Source: Rhodoferax sp. AJA081-3
Lineage (GTDB): Bacteria; Pseudomonadota; Gammaproteobacteria; Burkholderiales; Burkholderiaceae_C
DNA: 64,000 bases
Direction: 5' to 3'
Assembly (NCBI RefSeq): GCF_017798165.1
Contig: NZ_CP059068.1
Span: forward strand, 434,001-498,000
Shown piece after piece: positions 33,668-44,875 of this stretch. A program made the translations under genes and the position numbers. A model generated the notes under the pieces. It searched no databases. It was given only the letters and a program-made list of their open reading frames with translations, and was not told the origin of the DNA. Position 1 is the first letter of the stretch; each line of letters starts with the position of its first letter.

Positions 33668-36130
33668 ATGCAAAAAATCATCGCGCAGCTCGCGCAAGAA
33701 ATCCGTATCCGCCCCAATCAGGTCGAAGCCGCTGTGGCCCTGCTCGACGGTGGGGCCACCGTGCCTTTTATCGCCCGCTACCGCAAAGAGGTCACCGATG
33801 GGCTGGACGACATCCAGCTGCGCGAACTGGAAACCCGCCTGGCCTACCTGCGCGAACTGCGCGACCGCAAAGAGGCGGTGTGCAAAGCCATAGACGAACA
33901 GGGCAAGCTGACCCCCGCGCTGATGGCCGCCGTGCACAACGCTGCCACCAAACAAGAAGTGGAAGACATCTACCTGCCGTTCAAGCTCAAGCGCCGCACC
34001 AAGGGCCAGTTGGCCAAAGAAGCCGGTCTGGAGCCACTGGCCGACGCCCTGTTCAACGACCCCACGCTGGTGCCGGCCGAGGCCGCGCAGGCCTACGTCA
34101 AACCGCCGCTCACCGCGGAGCAGATTGCCGACAAACAACCCGACTTCTCCAACGTGCTGGCCGTGCTGGACGGCGTGCGCGATTTGCTGAGTGAGCGTTG
34201 GGCCGAGAACCCCGCCCTGGTGCAAGACCTGCGTGAATGGCTGTGGCAAGAGGGCCTGCTGCAGAGCAAACTGATGGACGGCAAAGACGAAAACAACGCC
34301 GACGTGGCCAAGTTCCGCGACTACTTTGACTACGACGAGCCCATTGGCCGCGTGCCCAGCCACCGGGCGCTGGCCGTGTTCCGGGGCAGGGCACTGGACA
34401 TTCTGGATGCCAAACTGGTGCTTCCAGAAAGTGATGTAGTGCCAAATCGGCCTCTAGCCCCCGCGAATGCTGCCTCATCCGCTATCAAAACTGGAGTGAC
34501 TGCTACCGCTGGCCGCGCCGCACCTGCCGTCTCGCTGGCCGAGGGCCGTATCGCGCTGAAGCTAGGCTGGAGCCATGCGGGCCGTGCCGCCGACGATTTG
34601 ATACGCAAATGTGTGGCCTGGACCTGGAAGGTCAAGCTCAGCATGTCCACTGAGCGTGACCTGTTCACCAGGCTAAGGGAAGACGCCGAAAAAGTGGCTA
34701 TCAAGGTGTTTGCAGACAACCTGCGCGACCTGCTGCTGGCCGCACCGGCAGGCCCCCGTGTTGTCATGGGCCTGGATCCAGGCATCCGCACCGGCGTCAA
34801 GGTGGCCGTGGTGGATTCCACCGGCAAGCTGGTCGAAACCGCCACCGTCTACCCCCACGAACCCAAGCGCGACTGGGAAGGCTCATTACACACCCTGGGC
34901 AAGCTGTGCGCCAAACACAGCGTCAACCTCATCGCCATTGGCAATGGCACCGCCAGCCGCGAGACCGACAAGCTGGCCGGTGACCTGATCAAGCTGTTGG
35001 CCAAGATGGCCGCCCAGGCCGGCGCCCCCGAGATCAAGGTGGACAAGGTGGTGGTGTCCGAAGCGGGCGCTTCGGTGTACAGCGCCAGCGAATTCGCGTC
35101 GCAGGAAATGCCCGATGTGGACGTGAGCCTGCGCGGCGCCGCATCCATTGCCCGCCGCCTGCAGGACCCGCTGGCCGAGCTGGTCAAGATCGACCCCAAG
35201 AGCATTGGCGTGGGACAGTACCAGCACGATGTCAACCAGAGCGAATTGGCCCGCACGCTGGACACCGTGGTGGAGGATTGTGTGAACTCGGTCGGTGTGG
35301 ACCTGAACACCGCCAGTGTGCCACTGCTGTCCCGTGTGTCCGGCCTGTCGGGCGCCGTGGCCAAGGCCGTGGTGCGCTGGCGCGAGGCCAATGGCGCCTT
35401 TGGCAGCCGCCAAGACTTGCTCAAGGTGACCGGCCTGGGTGCCAAAACCTTTGAGCAGGCCGCAGGCTTCTTGCGTATCCGCGGTGGCAACAACCCGCTG
35501 GACATGACCGGTGTGCACCCCGAGACCTATCCGGTCGTGGAACAGATCATCGCCAAGACCGGCAAACCCGTGGCCGAGATCATGGGTCGCGCGGATATGT
35601 TGAAGACCCTGCGCCCCGAGCTGTTTGCCAACGAACAATTCGGCGTCATCACCGTGAAAGACATTCTGGGCGAGCTGGAAAAGCCCGGCCGCGACCCGCG
35701 CCCGGACTTCAAGGTTGCCCGCTTTAACGACGGTGTGGACGACATCAAGGATTTGAAGGAAGGCATGATCCTGGAAGGCACGGTCAGCAATGTGGCCCAA
35801 TTTGGCGCCTTTGTAGACCTGGGTGTGCACCAAGACGGCTTGGTCCACGTGAGCCAGTTGGCCCACAAGTTTGTCAATGATGCACGTGAGGTTGTCAAGA
35901 CCGGCGACATCGTCAAGGTGCAGGTGGTCGAGGTGGATGTGGCCCGCAAGCGTATTGCGCTGACCATGAAGCTTGGCGCCGCACCGGCCGGCCCGCGCGG
36001 CGCTGACAGGGCAGGGGACAACCGCTACCAGGGCGCTGGGCGCGGGCAGAGCCAGTACAGCGGCCAGCAAGGCGGCAATACTTTGGGTGGTTCGGCTATG
36101 GCGTCGGCGTTTGCCAAGCTGAAGCGCTAG
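33668..36130 (+). CDS. tex: Tex-family RNA-binding transcription accessory protein
   Basis: The 820-residue protein has the Tex architecture: N-terminal helical region (ARYRKEVTDGLDDIQLRELETRL), YqgF-like domain (VVMGLDPGIRTGVKVAVVD), helix-hairpin-helix segment (VDLNTASVPLLSRVSGLSGAVAKAVV, LLKVTGLGAKTFEQAAGF) and a C-terminal S1 domain (LEGTVSNVAQFGAFVDLGVHQDGLVHVSQL). Tex homologues are usually ~770-780 residues. The extra length comes from a Gly/Gln-rich tail and about 22 residues at ~258-280 (VVPNRPLAPANAASSAIKTG) encoded by a dispersed repeat. Tex is a conserved housekeeping protein that interrupts the signalling cluster. Confidence 0.95.
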   Translation: MQKIIAQLAQEIRIRPNQVEAAVALLDGGATVPFIARYRKEVTDGLDDIQLRELETRLAYLRELRDRKEAVCKAIDEQGKLTPALMAAVHNAATKQEVEDIYLPFKLKRRTKGQLAKEAGLEPLADALFNDPTLVPAEAAQAYVKPPLTAEQIADKQPDFSNVLAVLDGVRDLLSERWAENPALVQDLREWLWQEGLLQSKLMDGKDENNADVAKFRDYFDYDEPIGRVPSHRALAVFRGRALDILDAKLVLPESDVVPNRPLAPANAASSAIKTGVTATAGRAAPAVSLAEGRIALKLGWSHAGRAADDLIRKCVAWTWKVKLSMSTERDLFTRLREDAEKVAIKVFADNLRDLLLAAPAGPRVVMGLDPGIRTGVKVAVVDSTGKLVETATVYPHEPKRDWEGSLHTLGKLCAKHSVNLIAIGNGTASRETDKLAGDLIKLLAKMAAQAGAPEIKVDKVVVSEAGASVYSASEFASQEMPDVDVSLRGAASIARRLQDPLAELVKIDPKSIGVGQYQHDVNQSELARTLDTVVEDCVNSVGVDLNTASVPLLSRVSGLSGAVAKAVVRWREANGAFGSRQDLLKVTGLGAKTFEQAAGFLRIRGGNNPLDMTGVHPETYPVVEQIIAKTGKPVAEIMGRADMLKTLRPELFANEQFGVITVKDILGELEKPGRDPRPDFKVARFNDGVDDIKDLKEGMILEGTVSNVAQFGAFVDLGVHQDGLVHVSQLAHKFVNDAREVVKTGDIVKVQVVEVDVARKRIALTMKLGAAPAGPRGADRAGDNRYQGAGRGQSQYSGQQGGNTLGGSAMASAFAKLKR
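34442..34506 (-). repeat. Dispersed ~60-bp repeat, copy 5 (inside tex)
   Basis: On the minus strand it has TTTTGATAGCGGATGAG, then CGCGGGGGCTAGAGGCCGATTTGG. It is read through in frame by tex, encoding roughly PNRPLAPANAASSAIKTGVT, a segment absent from ordinary Tex proteins. Confidence 0.85.
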
Positions 36131-36144
36131 CGCCAGAACCGACG

Positions 36145-36975
36145 TTGCCCGTGCCGGGTGTTATCCAATTCGGGCCGATCGTCCTGCCCGTATCGGTCAT
36201 CTTCATGCTCGTTGCAATGGCCGTTGCCACGTTCATTGGCAAACGGGTGGGTCGCAGGGCCGATGTTGATATCGAGGCGATTTTGTTTCAGACCCTCGTC
36301 GTCGGTGTCGTAGTGGCGCGGCTGTGGTTCGTTCTGCACTTCAGCGCGGGCTACCAGGCGTCACCGCTTGCAATCCTGGACATCCGCGATGGCGGGTGGC
36401 GGCCAATGTCCGGGTTTGTAGCGGCCTGGCTGTTCGCACTGGCCCGGCAGTTCAACAAGCCTGCTCTACGCAAGCCGCTGCTGGCAGCCGTTTGCGCAGC
36501 CACTGCCATTTGGGGTGGTGGCTTATTTGCGTTGTCGCGTCCCGACCCTGAGCAGAAACTGCCTGCACTGACACTCAGTAGCCTGCAAGGGGCCAGCGTG
36601 AGCCTTGCGCAGTTTGTGGGCAAGCCAACGGTCGTCAATATCTGGGAAACATGGTGCCCTCCGTGCGTGCGCGAAATGCCGGTCTTGCACGCGGCGCAGG
36701 CACTAAATCCTGCGGTGAACTTCGTTTTTATCAACCAGGGCGAGTCTGCTCAGCGCGTCAGCGGCTGGTTGGCTGCGCGCAATCTGCCACTTGGCAATGT
36801 ACTTCTGGACTCCCGGGGCCAGGCGCTCGAAACCTTCAACCAGCGGGGACTTCCAACCACGTTGTTCTTCGATGCGAAGGGCCGGCTGATAAGCGTTAGA
36901 ACCGGCGAGCTTTCAGCAGCAACGCTGGCTGAAAAGCTGGAGACCATCGATTCACCTAAGCCACACTCACCGTAG
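36145..36975 (+). CDS. Membrane-anchored thioredoxin-like (TlpA) disulfide reductase
   Basis: The 276-residue protein has an N-terminal membrane part of several helices (about 8-130). Its pattern VIQFGPIVLPVSVIFMLVAM and VVVARLWFVLHF resembles part of prolipoprotein diacylglyceryl transferase. It is followed by a periplasmic thioredoxin fold with the active site WETWCPPCVREM (CPPC at 171-174) and the cis-Pro region RGLPTTLFFDAKG. It would reduce or exchange disulfides in the periplasm. The start is a non-ATG codon (TTG 36145 or GTG 36151), 14 bp after the tex stop. I see no cytochrome-biogenesis genes nearby. Confidence 0.82.
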   Translation: MPVPGVIQFGPIVLPVSVIFMLVAMAVATFIGKRVGRRADVDIEAILFQTLVVGVVVARLWFVLHFSAGYQASPLAILDIRDGGWRPMSGFVAAWLFALARQFNKPALRKPLLAAVCAATAIWGGGLFALSRPDPEQKLPALTLSSLQGASVSLAQFVGKPTVVNIWETWCPPCVREMPVLHAAQALNPAVNFVFINQGESAQRVSGWLAARNLPLGNVLLDSRGQALETFNQRGLPTTLFFDAKGRLISVRTGELSAATLAEKLETIDSPKPHSP

Positions 36976-36982
36976 TGCCTGC

Positions 36983-37029
36983 TCAGCAGTGTGTCTGAGG
37001 CGCTCGCCGTGCTGGAGCTGGCGCAGTTT
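36983..37029 (+). pseudogene. Fragment of an HDOD-type gene, related to the gene at 53969-54775
   Basis: Bases 36983-37022 match 54165-54204 of the HDOD gene with one mismatch in 40. The following bases to about 37028 match 54277-54282 onward, as if the 72 bp between two copies of AGCTGGC (54198-54204 and 54270-54276) had been deleted. The flanks show no similarity. No start, stop or usable frame surrounds it, so it is a gene scrap in the leader of the HD-GYP gene. Confidence 0.65.
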
Positions 37030-37225
37030 TCCTCGTTATTGTTGTCCGGCGGCACCACGTCAGGGTTAATCCGTAGACAGCATGTATCCGACTGCCGAGT
37101 CCTTGCGGGCCAAAGATTTGCGGTACTGGGTGTAGTTGTGTAGATAGGCTTTTTTCATGCAGAATGGGCTGCGGCCCTGGCCTGGATGGTCTTTGAAACA
37201 CCCTCAGCTCCGAAGGAACACAGTG

Positions 37226-38377
37226 ATGGCGAATTCCCTGGATTTCACCCGAAAGGCCACTATCCTGGTGGTCGATGACACCATCGACAACCTGACCCTG
37301 ATGGCCGCCTTGCTCAAAGACCTGTACCGGGTCAAGGTGGCCAACAGTGGGGAAAAAGCCCTCAAGATTGTTCAGAGTGACGGCCCGCCGGACCTGATCC
37401 TGCTGGACATCATGATGCCGGGCTTGTCGGGTTGGGATGTCTGCACCATGCTCAAACAGGACCCCGCCTCGCGCAATATCCCCATCATCTTCCTGACCGC
37501 CATGACGGCCACCGCGGATGAAAAGCGGGGCCTGGAACTCGGCGCGGTGGACTTCATCACCAAACCCGTCAACCCGCCCATCGTGATGGCACGGGTGGCC
37601 ACACAATTGCATGTGAAGGCGGCGGCCGATTTTTTGAAAGACCAGAACCTCTACCTGGAGCATGAGGTCACCAAGCGCACCAAGGAGCTGGCCGCCATAC
37701 AGGACGTCACCATCCTGGCCATGGCCTCACTGGCCGAAACGCGGGACAACGACACCGGCAACCACATCCGCCGCACGCAGTATTACGTGGACCTGTTGGC
37801 CAAACACTTAAAGGACCACCCGCGCTTCAGCCTATTCCTGAGCGACCACGTCATCAGCATGTTGTTCAAGTCCGCACCCCTGCACGACATCGGCAAGGTC
37901 GGCATTCCCGACCGCATCCTGCTCAAGCCCGGGCGCTTTGAGCCGCACGAGTTCGAAATCATGAAGACCCACTGCAAGCTGGGGCGCGACGCCATCCAGC
38001 ACGCCGAAGACCAATTGGGTCTGGAGGTGGAATTTTTGAAGTACGCCAAGGAGATTGCATACGGTCACCAGGAGAAGTGGGACGGCAGCGGTTACCCCGA
38101 AGGTCTGGCCGGAGACGACATTCCGATCTCGGCGCGGCTGATGGCCGTGGCCGATGTGTATGACGCCTTGATCAGCCGGCGCGTCTACAAAGAGGGCATG
38201 CCCCACGCCAAGGCCGTCTCCATCATCCAGGAAGGGCGGGGCTCGCATTTTGACCCGGACATTGTGGATGCCTTCATGGCCCTGACCGACCAGTTCCAGG
38301 CGGTAGCCCAACGGTATGCGGACAGCGACCAGGACCTGCAGCAAAAGGCCGAGAGCCTCAAACTGATCACCGGGTAA
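37226..38377 (+). CDS. Response regulator with HD-GYP output (c-di-GMP phosphodiesterase, RpfG-like)
   Basis: From ATG 37226 (GAAGGAA upstream) the 383-residue protein has a receiver (10-130, Asp61 in LLDIMMPG), a coiled linker and an HD-GYP domain. That domain holds the metal-binding HD pair (His220-Asp221 in HDIGKVGIPD) and the GYP triad at 289-291 (HQEKWDGSGYPEGL). HD-GYP enzymes degrade c-di-GMP to pGpG/GMP. It opposes the diguanylate cyclase at 32133, so the cluster encodes both synthesis and removal under phosphorelay control. The genes downstream encode sensors and kinases likely to feed it. Confidence 0.95.
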   Translation: MANSLDFTRKATILVVDDTIDNLTLMAALLKDLYRVKVANSGEKALKIVQSDGPPDLILLDIMMPGLSGWDVCTMLKQDPASRNIPIIFLTAMTATADEKRGLELGAVDFITKPVNPPIVMARVATQLHVKAAADFLKDQNLYLEHEVTKRTKELAAIQDVTILAMASLAETRDNDTGNHIRRTQYYVDLLAKHLKDHPRFSLFLSDHVISMLFKSAPLHDIGKVGIPDRILLKPGRFEPHEFEIMKTHCKLGRDAIQHAEDQLGLEVEFLKYAKEIAYGHQEKWDGSGYPEGLAGDDIPISARLMAVADVYDALISRRVYKEGMPHAKAVSIIQEGRGSHFDPDIVDAFMALTDQFQAVAQRYADSDQDLQQKAESLKLITG

Positions 38378-38434
38378 TACGTCCTTGCGCTCCGGCACAC
38401 CATTGCGGCCCAGTGCCGAAGAGGGAGTCAAACC

Positions 38435-39991
38435 ATGAACACCCTCGCCGTGTTCTTCGCCCTGCATGCCCGCGCCGCGTGGGCTCTGGTGGTCGCAGCC
38501 AGTCTGGCCGTGGCGCTGCTGGCGGGCTGGAGTGACTTGCGTGCACGCGAACAACTGGTGGGCTCGCAGTTGCAGACCGAGGCCCGGCGCAGCAGCATCG
38601 AGATCATGTCCACCACGCTCAATGGGAACCTGATGGGTTCTGTCACGCTGCTGGGTTTGATCGACGGCAACATCAAGCAGGAAGCGACCAATGGTCTGCG
38701 CTCCATCGACGCCAATGTGATGGGCACCCTGTCGACCGTGGGCGGGGCATTTGGTGCCGAGGGAGTGTTCATCGTCGGCGAAGACGGCATTGTCAAGACC
38801 TCCTGGGACCGCATAGACAAGCCTTCAACCGGCCTGGATGTGCGTTTCAGGCCCTACTACAAGAAGGCCATGCAGGGGCAGACCAGTGTGTATGCCGCCA
38901 TCAGTATGGCGCGTGGAGACCGTGCCCTGTATTTCGCGGCACCTATTTTTTCGGAGTATGCCAAGTCGCGTGCGGGCATTGGTGGTGTGGTGGCCCGGAC
39001 CAACCTGGCACAGGTCGACGCTTTGCTGAAGGACCGGTACGACGTGGCCATGCTCCTGTCGCCCCAGGGCGTGGTTTTTGCCAGCAGCCGCCCCGAGTGG
39101 CAAGGCATGGTAGAGGGCGAACCCGATGCACAGAGGCTGGCGGCTATCCGGGAACTGCGGCAGTTTGGCAAGCAGTTTGACGAGCGCAAGCCGCTACCGC
39201 TACCAATAGTGGCCCGTGACGGTACACAACGCGTCGAAGGGCAGCGTTTTGCCGTAGCCGCCGCCGACGTGGACTGGAACGACCCCTCGGGGCCCTGGAA
39301 GCTGGTGTTGATGAGCAAGCTGACCAACACGGCGCCATGGGGTCCATCGGCATGGACCGCTGCTGTGGCCGGCGTATTGACACTGCTGCTGGGCTGGATG
39401 TGGCTGCACCTGCTGCGGGGCCGCCACACGCAGGCCCAGGCCAATCTGCAGTTGCAGGCCTATGCGCACCAGCAGGAAGCCAATGTGGCCTACCGGGCCC
39501 GGCTGGCAGGCATCGCCGCCCAACTGCAGCGTTGCAACACGCTGGCCGATCTGGCGCAGGTTTTTCTGCGCGAAGTGCGCGAGGTGCTGGGTGCGGTCCA
39601 GGGCGTGTTGTATGTGTCAGACCCCCTGTCGCCGCAAGTCTTGCAATTGATCGGCTCGGCGGCCTGTGCCGAGCCCCCGGCCACCACCCTGGTGCTCGGT
39701 GAAGGCCTGTTGGGCCAATGTGCGCTGGAGCGCCGCAAACAAGTGATCGCCACCCCGCAGGGCGGCGTGTGGCGCTTGCGCTCCGGGCTGGGCAATACGC
39801 AGGCTGCAAGCCTGCTGCTGGCACCCCTTGTCGTGCAGGATGCCTTGGTCGGTGCACTGGAACTGGCCCTGTTGGCCCCCGCCGATAGTGTGCAGACCAC
39901 GCAGTTTGAAGAACTGGTTGCCTTGCTCGCCACCAACGTGGAAATACAGCGGCGTAACCGGCAGTTGCAGCAGGCGGAGGCAGCACCATGA
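38435..39991 (+). CDS. Cache-GAF membrane sensor protein without a kinase domain
   Basis: The 518-residue protein has a membrane helix at about 13-32 and a periplasmic double-Cache-like domain (about 35-300; [24 protein letters not shown] resembles DctB-type sensors). A second helix lies at about 308-328, followed by a coiled coil and a cytoplasmic GAF domain (about 365-510) with [13 protein letters not shown]. It then stops: there is no HisKA, HATPase, GGDEF or methyl-accepting region. Its stop overlaps the start of the giant hybrid kinase gene by 4 bp (ATGA), so it probably acts as a separate input subunit of that kinase. Confidence 0.87.
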   Translation: MNTLAVFFALHARAAWALVVAASLAVALLAGWSDLRAREQLVGSQLQTEARRSSIEIMSTTLNGNLMGSVTLLGLIDGNIKQEATNGLRSIDANVMGTLSTVGGAFGAEGVFIVGEDGIVKTSWDRIDKPSTGLDVRFRPYYKKAMQGQTSVYAAISMARGDRALYFAAPIFSEYAKSRAGIGGVVARTNLAQVDALLKDRYDVAMLLSPQGVVFASSRPEWQGMVEGEPDAQRLAAIRELRQFGKQFDERKPLPLPIVARDGTQRVEGQRFAVAAADVDWNDPSGPWKLVLMSKLTNTAPWGPSAWTAAVAGVLTLLLGWMWLHLLRGRHTQAQANLQLQAYAHQQEANVAYRARLAGIAAQLQRCNTLADLAQVFLREVREVLGAVQGVLYVSDPLSPQVLQLIGSAACAEPPATTLVLGEGLLGQCALERRKQVIATPQGGVWRLRSGLGNTQAASLLLAPLVVQDALVGALELALLAPADSVQTTQFEELVALLATNVEIQRRNRQLQQAEAAP

Positions 39992-42900
39992 ATGCACTTT
40001 TGTCTGCCCTGGAACGGCGGACCCTGGTCACCAAACTCACCCTGGGTCTTGCCAGCCTGTTGCTGTTGTCCGTGCTGATAGGCATCGTCAGTCTGCGGAC
40101 CCAGTTGGCATTGAGTGCCCAACTGCAGCAAACCTACGAAGCCGATCTGCTGGGTGTATCCAACGCCAAAGACGTTCAGATTGAATACACCACCATGGGG
40201 CGCACACTGCGCCAGGCTCTGATCGCACCCGACGCCGAACGCCGGGAGCAGGCGCTCAAGCAGTTGGTGGGTGCAGAGACCCAGATGCACAAAGAGCTGC
40301 AGCAGCTGCGCCCGCGCATTTTCAGAGAGCAGGCCAAGGTGGAATTGGCCCGGTTTGATACGGAGTTTGCCAACTACAAAAGCAATGTGGACAAGGCCGT
40401 GGCGATGATGCGCGATGGTTATTTGCCACGCGCCACATCACTGGTCAGTTCGGACGAGTTTGAGCGTGCCGGCAACACCACAGCTGCTGCCATTTCGGCC
40501 GTGGTCAAGATCAAGGAAGAAGGCGCGCGCCTCGGCACGGAAGCCGCACAACAACTGGCCCAGGACAACGCCCGCGTCATCTACCTGCTGATGCTGGGGG
40601 GGCTCGGATTGGGGCTTTGCATGGCCTGGTTGACCGTGCAGTCCATACGCCGACCGTCTGATCGGGTTCGCAAGGTGGTTGAAAAACTGGCACAGGGCCA
40701 GCTGGATATCACCGTCCCGCATGCGGATTTTTCCAACGAAATTGGGGCGCTGGCCCGAGCGGTTGTGGTCCTGCAGACCGGCGCCCGCCAGATGGAAGAA
40801 CAAAACTGGTTGAAGTCGAACCTGGCCCTGCTGTCCAATGCCCTGCAGACGGCGGCCACCTTTACCGAACTGTCCCAGACCCTGTTCAGCACCGTGGCCC
40901 CCTTGTTGCGCGTGGGCCACGGCGTGCTCTACATTCATGAGGAAGATACACACCGCCTGCGCCTGCTGGGCAGTTATGCCTACCGTGAACGCAAGGCGCT
41001 GGAGCAGCACTTCGACATGGGCCAAGGCCTGGTGGGCCAGTGCGCCATGGAGCGTGTGCCCATCATCCTGCGCCAACCCCCACCGGACTACGTGCGCATA
41101 GGCTCCAGCCTGGGCGAGGCCAGCCCACGCTCCATCATCGTGCTGCCCATTCTGCGCAACGAGCGCCTGCTGGGCATACTGGAACTGGCCACCCTTGCCG
41201 AGTTCGGCACACGGGACCAGGCCCTGCTGGACGCCGTGATGCCCACGCTGGCCATGAACCTGGAGATTCTGGAGCGCAGTGTCAAGACCAACCGGCTGCT
41301 GGTGGAGACACAACGCCAGTCGCGCGCCATGCAGGAGCAGGCGGCCACGCTGGAAGAACAGGCCGAAGAGCTGGAAGCCCAGCAGGCGGCCCTGAAAGAC
41401 ACAGAAGCCTGGTACCGCAGCATCATCGAGTCGGCGCCCGACGGCATGCTGGTCTGCGACGCCCGCGGCACCATTGCGCTGGCCAACCCCAAGCTGGAGG
41501 CCATGTTTGGGTATGCCACCGGCACCCTGGCCGGCCACCCGATTGAAGTCCTCGTGCCCGAGGCCATACGCGGTGTCCATGTGGGTTACCGCAATGGCTT
41601 CCTGGAAAACGGACAGGCCCGCAGCATGGGTGGCATGAACACCGAACTCAAGGGTGTGCGTAAGGACGGCAGCAGCTTTTCGGTCGAGGTCGGTTTGTCC
41701 AAGTTGCCGATGGTGGGCGGGCGCGGTGTCAACGTCTGCGCCTCGGTGCGCGACATCACCGAACGCAAAGAAGCCGAACGGCGTGTACGGGAGAGCGAGC
41801 AGCGACTGGACCTGGCCATGCGCGGCGGCAACCTGGGGCTATGGGACTGGCAGGCTCGCACCGGCGACGTTGTGACCAACACCATATGGGCCGAGATGCT
41901 CGGTTATACACAGCAGGAGTTGGCCCAGGCCTACCCCAGCCACAGCGAATGCTGGCGCAGCCTGGTGCACCCCGATGATCTGCCGGCGACAGAGGCCACC
42001 ATGGCCGCCTTCCAGCGCAACCAAACCCCGATCTACCGTGCCGAATACCGCATGCGCCACAAGTCGGGAGACTGGCTCTGGATTCTGGACACCGGGTATC
42101 CGGTCGAGCGCAATGCCGAGGGCCTGCCACAACGTGTGGTGGGCATCCACCAGGACATCACCGAACGCCGCCAAGCCGAACTGGCGATCCGCAACAGCCA
42201 GCGCCAGATCCGCACCCTGGTCGACAGCATCGGCTCGGTCATCACCATGAAAGACCGGGACGGGCGCTACCAGTTGCTCAATGCCACCTACGAAAAGATG
42301 CTCGGTGTAGTCGAGAAAGATGTACTGGGCAAGTCGGCCTTTGACCTCATGCCCAAAGAGGTGGCCGACAGGATCGCCGAAGTGGAAAGCAAAGTGATGG
42401 AAAGTGGCCAGGCCATCACCTACGAAGAGCGCATTCCCAGCCGCGACGGGACTTCGGTGCGTGACTTCATGACGACCAAGACACCGCTGCGCGACGAGAG
42501 TGGTGCCATCTACGGCATCTGCGGCATTGCGACCGACATCACCGAACGTAAGACCGCCGAGACACGCATACTCCATGCGCTGCAGGAGGTCGAGGAGTCC
42601 AAGAAACTGATCCAGGCCGTGCTAGACAACTCACCCACTGAAATCTACATCAAGGACCTGGATGGGCGCTTCCTGTTGATCAACCACAGTTTTTCAACGC
42701 GCTTACAACAAGACCTGCACATAACCAGCGAGCAGCTGATTGGGCACTCCATTGCCGAGTTTGTGGGGAACGACGCCGACAGTTGGGGGCATGAAACCGA
42801 CGCCCAGGTCCTGGAGCGCGGCGAACTGATGGAGTTCGAACACACGCTGGAGCGCGCGTGGGGCCACGAGGTGCGCCAGATCTTCAAGTTCCCACTGCGC

Positions 42901-44862
42901 AACAGTGACGGCCACATCTACGCCATTTGTGTGATTGGCCAGGACATTACGGAAAGAAAGCGAATGCAGGAAGACATGCGACGCGCCAAGGAAATAGCCG
43001 AAGAGGCGACCAAGGCTAAGAGCGACTTCCTGGCCAACATGAGCCACGAAATCCGCACGCCCATGAACGCCATCATCGGCATGTCGCATTTGGCCCTGCA
43101 GACCAAGCTCGACAAGAAACAGCGCAACTACATCGAAAAGGTCCACCGCTCGGGCGAGAACCTGTTGGGCATCATTAACGACATCCTGGACTTCAGCAAG
43201 ATCGAAGCCGGCAAGATGAGCATGGAGACCATAGACTTCCGCTTAGAGGATGTCATGGACAACCTGGCCAACCTGGTGGGCATGAAAGCAGAAGACAAAG
43301 GCCTGGAATTACTCTTCAACGCCGCGCCCGACGTCCCCACCGCGCTGATTGGCGACCCCCTGCGCTTGGGTCAGATCCTCATCAACCTGGGCAACAACGC
43401 CGTCAAGTTCACCGAGTCCGGTGAAATCGTCATCGGTATCGAAAAAGTCTCTGAAAACGGGGAGGGCGTGGAGCTGCACTTCTGGGTCAAAGACAGCGGC
43501 ATCGGCATGACGCCCGAGCAGTGCGCCAAGATGTTCCAGAGCTTCAGCCAGGCCGACGCCTCCACCACCCGCAAATACGGTGGCACAGGGCTTGGACTGG
43601 CCATCTCCAAAAACCTGGTCGAAGCCATGGGTGGCCGCATTTGGGTCGAAAGTGAGGCCGGTAAGGGATCGAGCTTCCACTTCCACGTCAAACTGGGTGT
43701 GCAAACCGACCCCCAAGCGCGGCGCATGTTCAAGGCCGACGAGCTGCTGGGCGTGCGGGTTCTGGTGGTGGACGACAACGCCAGCGCGCGCGAAATCCTC
43801 TCCACCATGGCGCGCAGCTTCGGCCTGGAAGTGGATGTGGCCTGGGACGGCGCGCAAGCCTTGCAGATGGTGGCGCAGGCCGACAAAAAAACCTTGCCCT
43901 ACGACCTGGTGTTGATGGACTGGAAGATGCCGGTCATGGACGGTGTAGAAACCGTGCGCCAGTTGCAGCACGAACACCTGAGCCAGGTGCCCACGGTCAT
44001 CATGGTCACCGCCTACGGACGGGACGAGGCCATGGGCAACGCCCAGCAGCGGGGTGTGATGCTCCACACGGTCCTGACCAAACCAGTCACTGCCTCAACA
44101 CTGTTGGAGGCCATAGGTGAAACGCTGGGCAAGGGCCTGGTGATCGAGACCCGCTCCAGTGAGAAAGCCGGTACGCACAGTGAAGCCATGGCCAAGCTGG
44201 CCGGTGCCCGGGTGCTGCTGGTGGAAGACAACGAGATGAACCAGGAGCTGGCCATGGAGTTGCTCGCCAATGCGGGCATGGCCGTGGTGCTGGCCACCAA
44301 CGGCCAGGAGGCGGTGGACATTCTGGCCAAAGACCCCCAGTTTGACGGGGTGCTGATGGACTGCCAGATGCCGGTGATGGACGGCTACGCCGCCACGCGT
44401 GAGATCCGCAAGAACCCGGCATTCAAAGACCTGCCAATTGTGGCCATGACCGCCAACGCCATGACCGGGGACCGCGAGAAGGTGATGGAGGCGGGTATGT
44501 GGGACCACATTGCCAAGCCGCTCAATGTGGGGGAGATGTTTGCCACCATTGCCAAGTGGATCAAGCCACGGTCTGGCGAAACCCTGAATACTCCTGAATT
44601 CATAGCTACTGAGGCAATAAACACGGGGGCTACAGGCCAAAAAGACTTAAAGACTTCTGGCAGCCTGGAGCCGCAGCTGCAGCGCCTGATGACCCTGCTG
44701 AAAAACAGCGACGCAGACGCCACCGATGTGCTGGACCAGTTGCTGGACCAGGCACAGGGCACAGCACTGGCCAGCACCCTGAAACGCGTGTCCACCGCCC
44801 TGGACGCGTTTGACTTTGACACGGCCGCAGATATCTTGAACCAGGCCGTCGGGCCCACCTAG
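39988..44862 (+). CDS. Giant multi-sensor hybrid histidine kinase (4HB-HAMP-GAF-PASx4-HK-REC-REC)
   Basis: The 1624-residue kinase has a membrane helix at about 13-34, a periplasmic four-helix-bundle domain (35-195), a second helix at about 198-216, HAMP (to ~270), GAF (about 290-430) and a coiled coil. Four PAS/PAC segments follow (about 478-1000), then HisKA with His1020, HATPase (about 1070-1245), and receivers with Asp1311 (DWKMPVMDG) and Asp1458 (DCQMPVMDG). The tail carries a ~60-residue module ([15 protein letters not shown]...[10 protein letters not shown]) but no Hpt histidine. Its HK-REC-REC core is nearly identical to that of the kinase at 48709. A dispersed repeat encodes part of the linker after the second receiver. 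Confidence 0.94.
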   Translation: MNALLSALERRTLVTKLTLGLASLLLLSVLIGIVSLRTQLALSAQLQQTYEADLLGVSNAKDVQIEYTTMGRTLRQALIAPDAERREQALKQLVGAETQMHKELQQLRPRIFREQAKVELARFDTEFANYKSNVDKAVAMMRDGYLPRATSLVSSDEFERAGNTTAAAISAVVKIKEEGARLGTEAAQQLAQDNARVIYLLMLGGLGLGLCMAWLTVQSIRRPSDRVRKVVEKLAQGQLDITVPHADFSNEIGALARAVVVLQTGARQMEEQNWLKSNLALLSNALQTAATFTELSQTLFSTVAPLLRVGHGVLYIHEEDTHRLRLLGSYAYRERKALEQHFDMGQGLVGQCAMERVPIILRQPPPDYVRIGSSLGEASPRSIIVLPILRNERLLGILELATLAEFGTRDQALLDAVMPTLAMNLEILERSVKTNRLLVETQRQSRAMQEQAATLEEQAEELEAQQAALKDTEAWYRSIIESAPDGMLVCDARGTIALANPKLEAMFGYATGTLAGHPIEVLVPEAIRGVHVGYRNGFLENGQARSMGGMNTELKGVRKDGSSFSVEVGLSKLPMVGGRGVNVCASVRDITERKEAERRVRESEQRLDLAMRGGNLGLWDWQARTGDVVTNTIWAEMLGYTQQELAQAYPSHSECWRSLVHPDDLPATEATMAAFQRNQTPIYRAEYRMRHKSGDWLWILDTGYPVERNAEGLPQRVVGIHQDITERRQAELAIRNSQRQIRTLVDSIGSVITMKDRDGRYQLLNATYEKMLGVVEKDVLGKSAFDLMPKEVADRIAEVESKVMESGQAITYEERIPSRDGTSVRDFMTTKTPLRDESGAIYGICGIATDITERKTAETRILHALQEVEESKKLIQAVLDNSPTEIYIKDLDGRFLLINHSFSTRLQQDLHITSEQLIGHSIAEFVGNDADSWGHETDAQVLERGELMEFEHTLERAWGHEVRQIFKFPLRNSDGHIYAICVIGQDITERKRMQEDMRRAKEIAEEATKAKSDFLANMSHEIRTPMNAIIGMSHLALQTKLDKKQRNYIEKVHRSGENLLGIINDILDFSKIEAGKMSMETIDFRLEDVMDNLANLVGMKAEDKGLELLFNAAPDVPTALIGDPLRLGQILINLGNNAVKFTESGEIVIGIEKVSENGEGVELHFWVKDSGIGMTPEQCAKMFQSFSQADASTTRKYGGTGLGLAISKNLVEAMGGRIWVESEAGKGSSFHFHVKLGVQTDPQARRMFKADELLGVRVLVVDDNASAREILSTMARSFGLEVDVAWDGAQALQMVAQADKKTLPYDLVLMDWKMPVMDGVETVRQLQHEHLSQVPTVIMVTAYGRDEAMGNAQQRGVMLHTVLTKPVTASTLLEAIGETLGKGLVIETRSSEKAGTHSEAMAKLAGARVLLVEDNEMNQELAMELLANAGMAVVLATNGQEAVDILAKDPQFDGVLMDCQMPVMDGYAATREIRKNPAFKDLPIVAMTANAMTGDREKVMEAGMWDHIAKPLNVGEMFATIAKWIKPRSGETLNTPEFIATEAINTGATGQKDLKTSGSLEPQLQRLMTLLKNSDADATDVLDQLLDQAQGTALASTLKRVSTALDAFDFDTAADILNQAVGPT
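44592..44645 (+). repeat. Dispersed ~60-bp repeat, copy 6 (inside giant kinase gene)
   Basis: It contains TTCATAGCTACTGAGGCAAT, then ACACGGGGGCTACAGGCC. Read in frame it encodes [15 protein letters not shown] in the linker after the second receiver. The paralogous kinase has a repeat at the matching place (copy 7). Confidence 0.88.
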
Positions 44863-44875
44863 GAGAGAAGACCCT

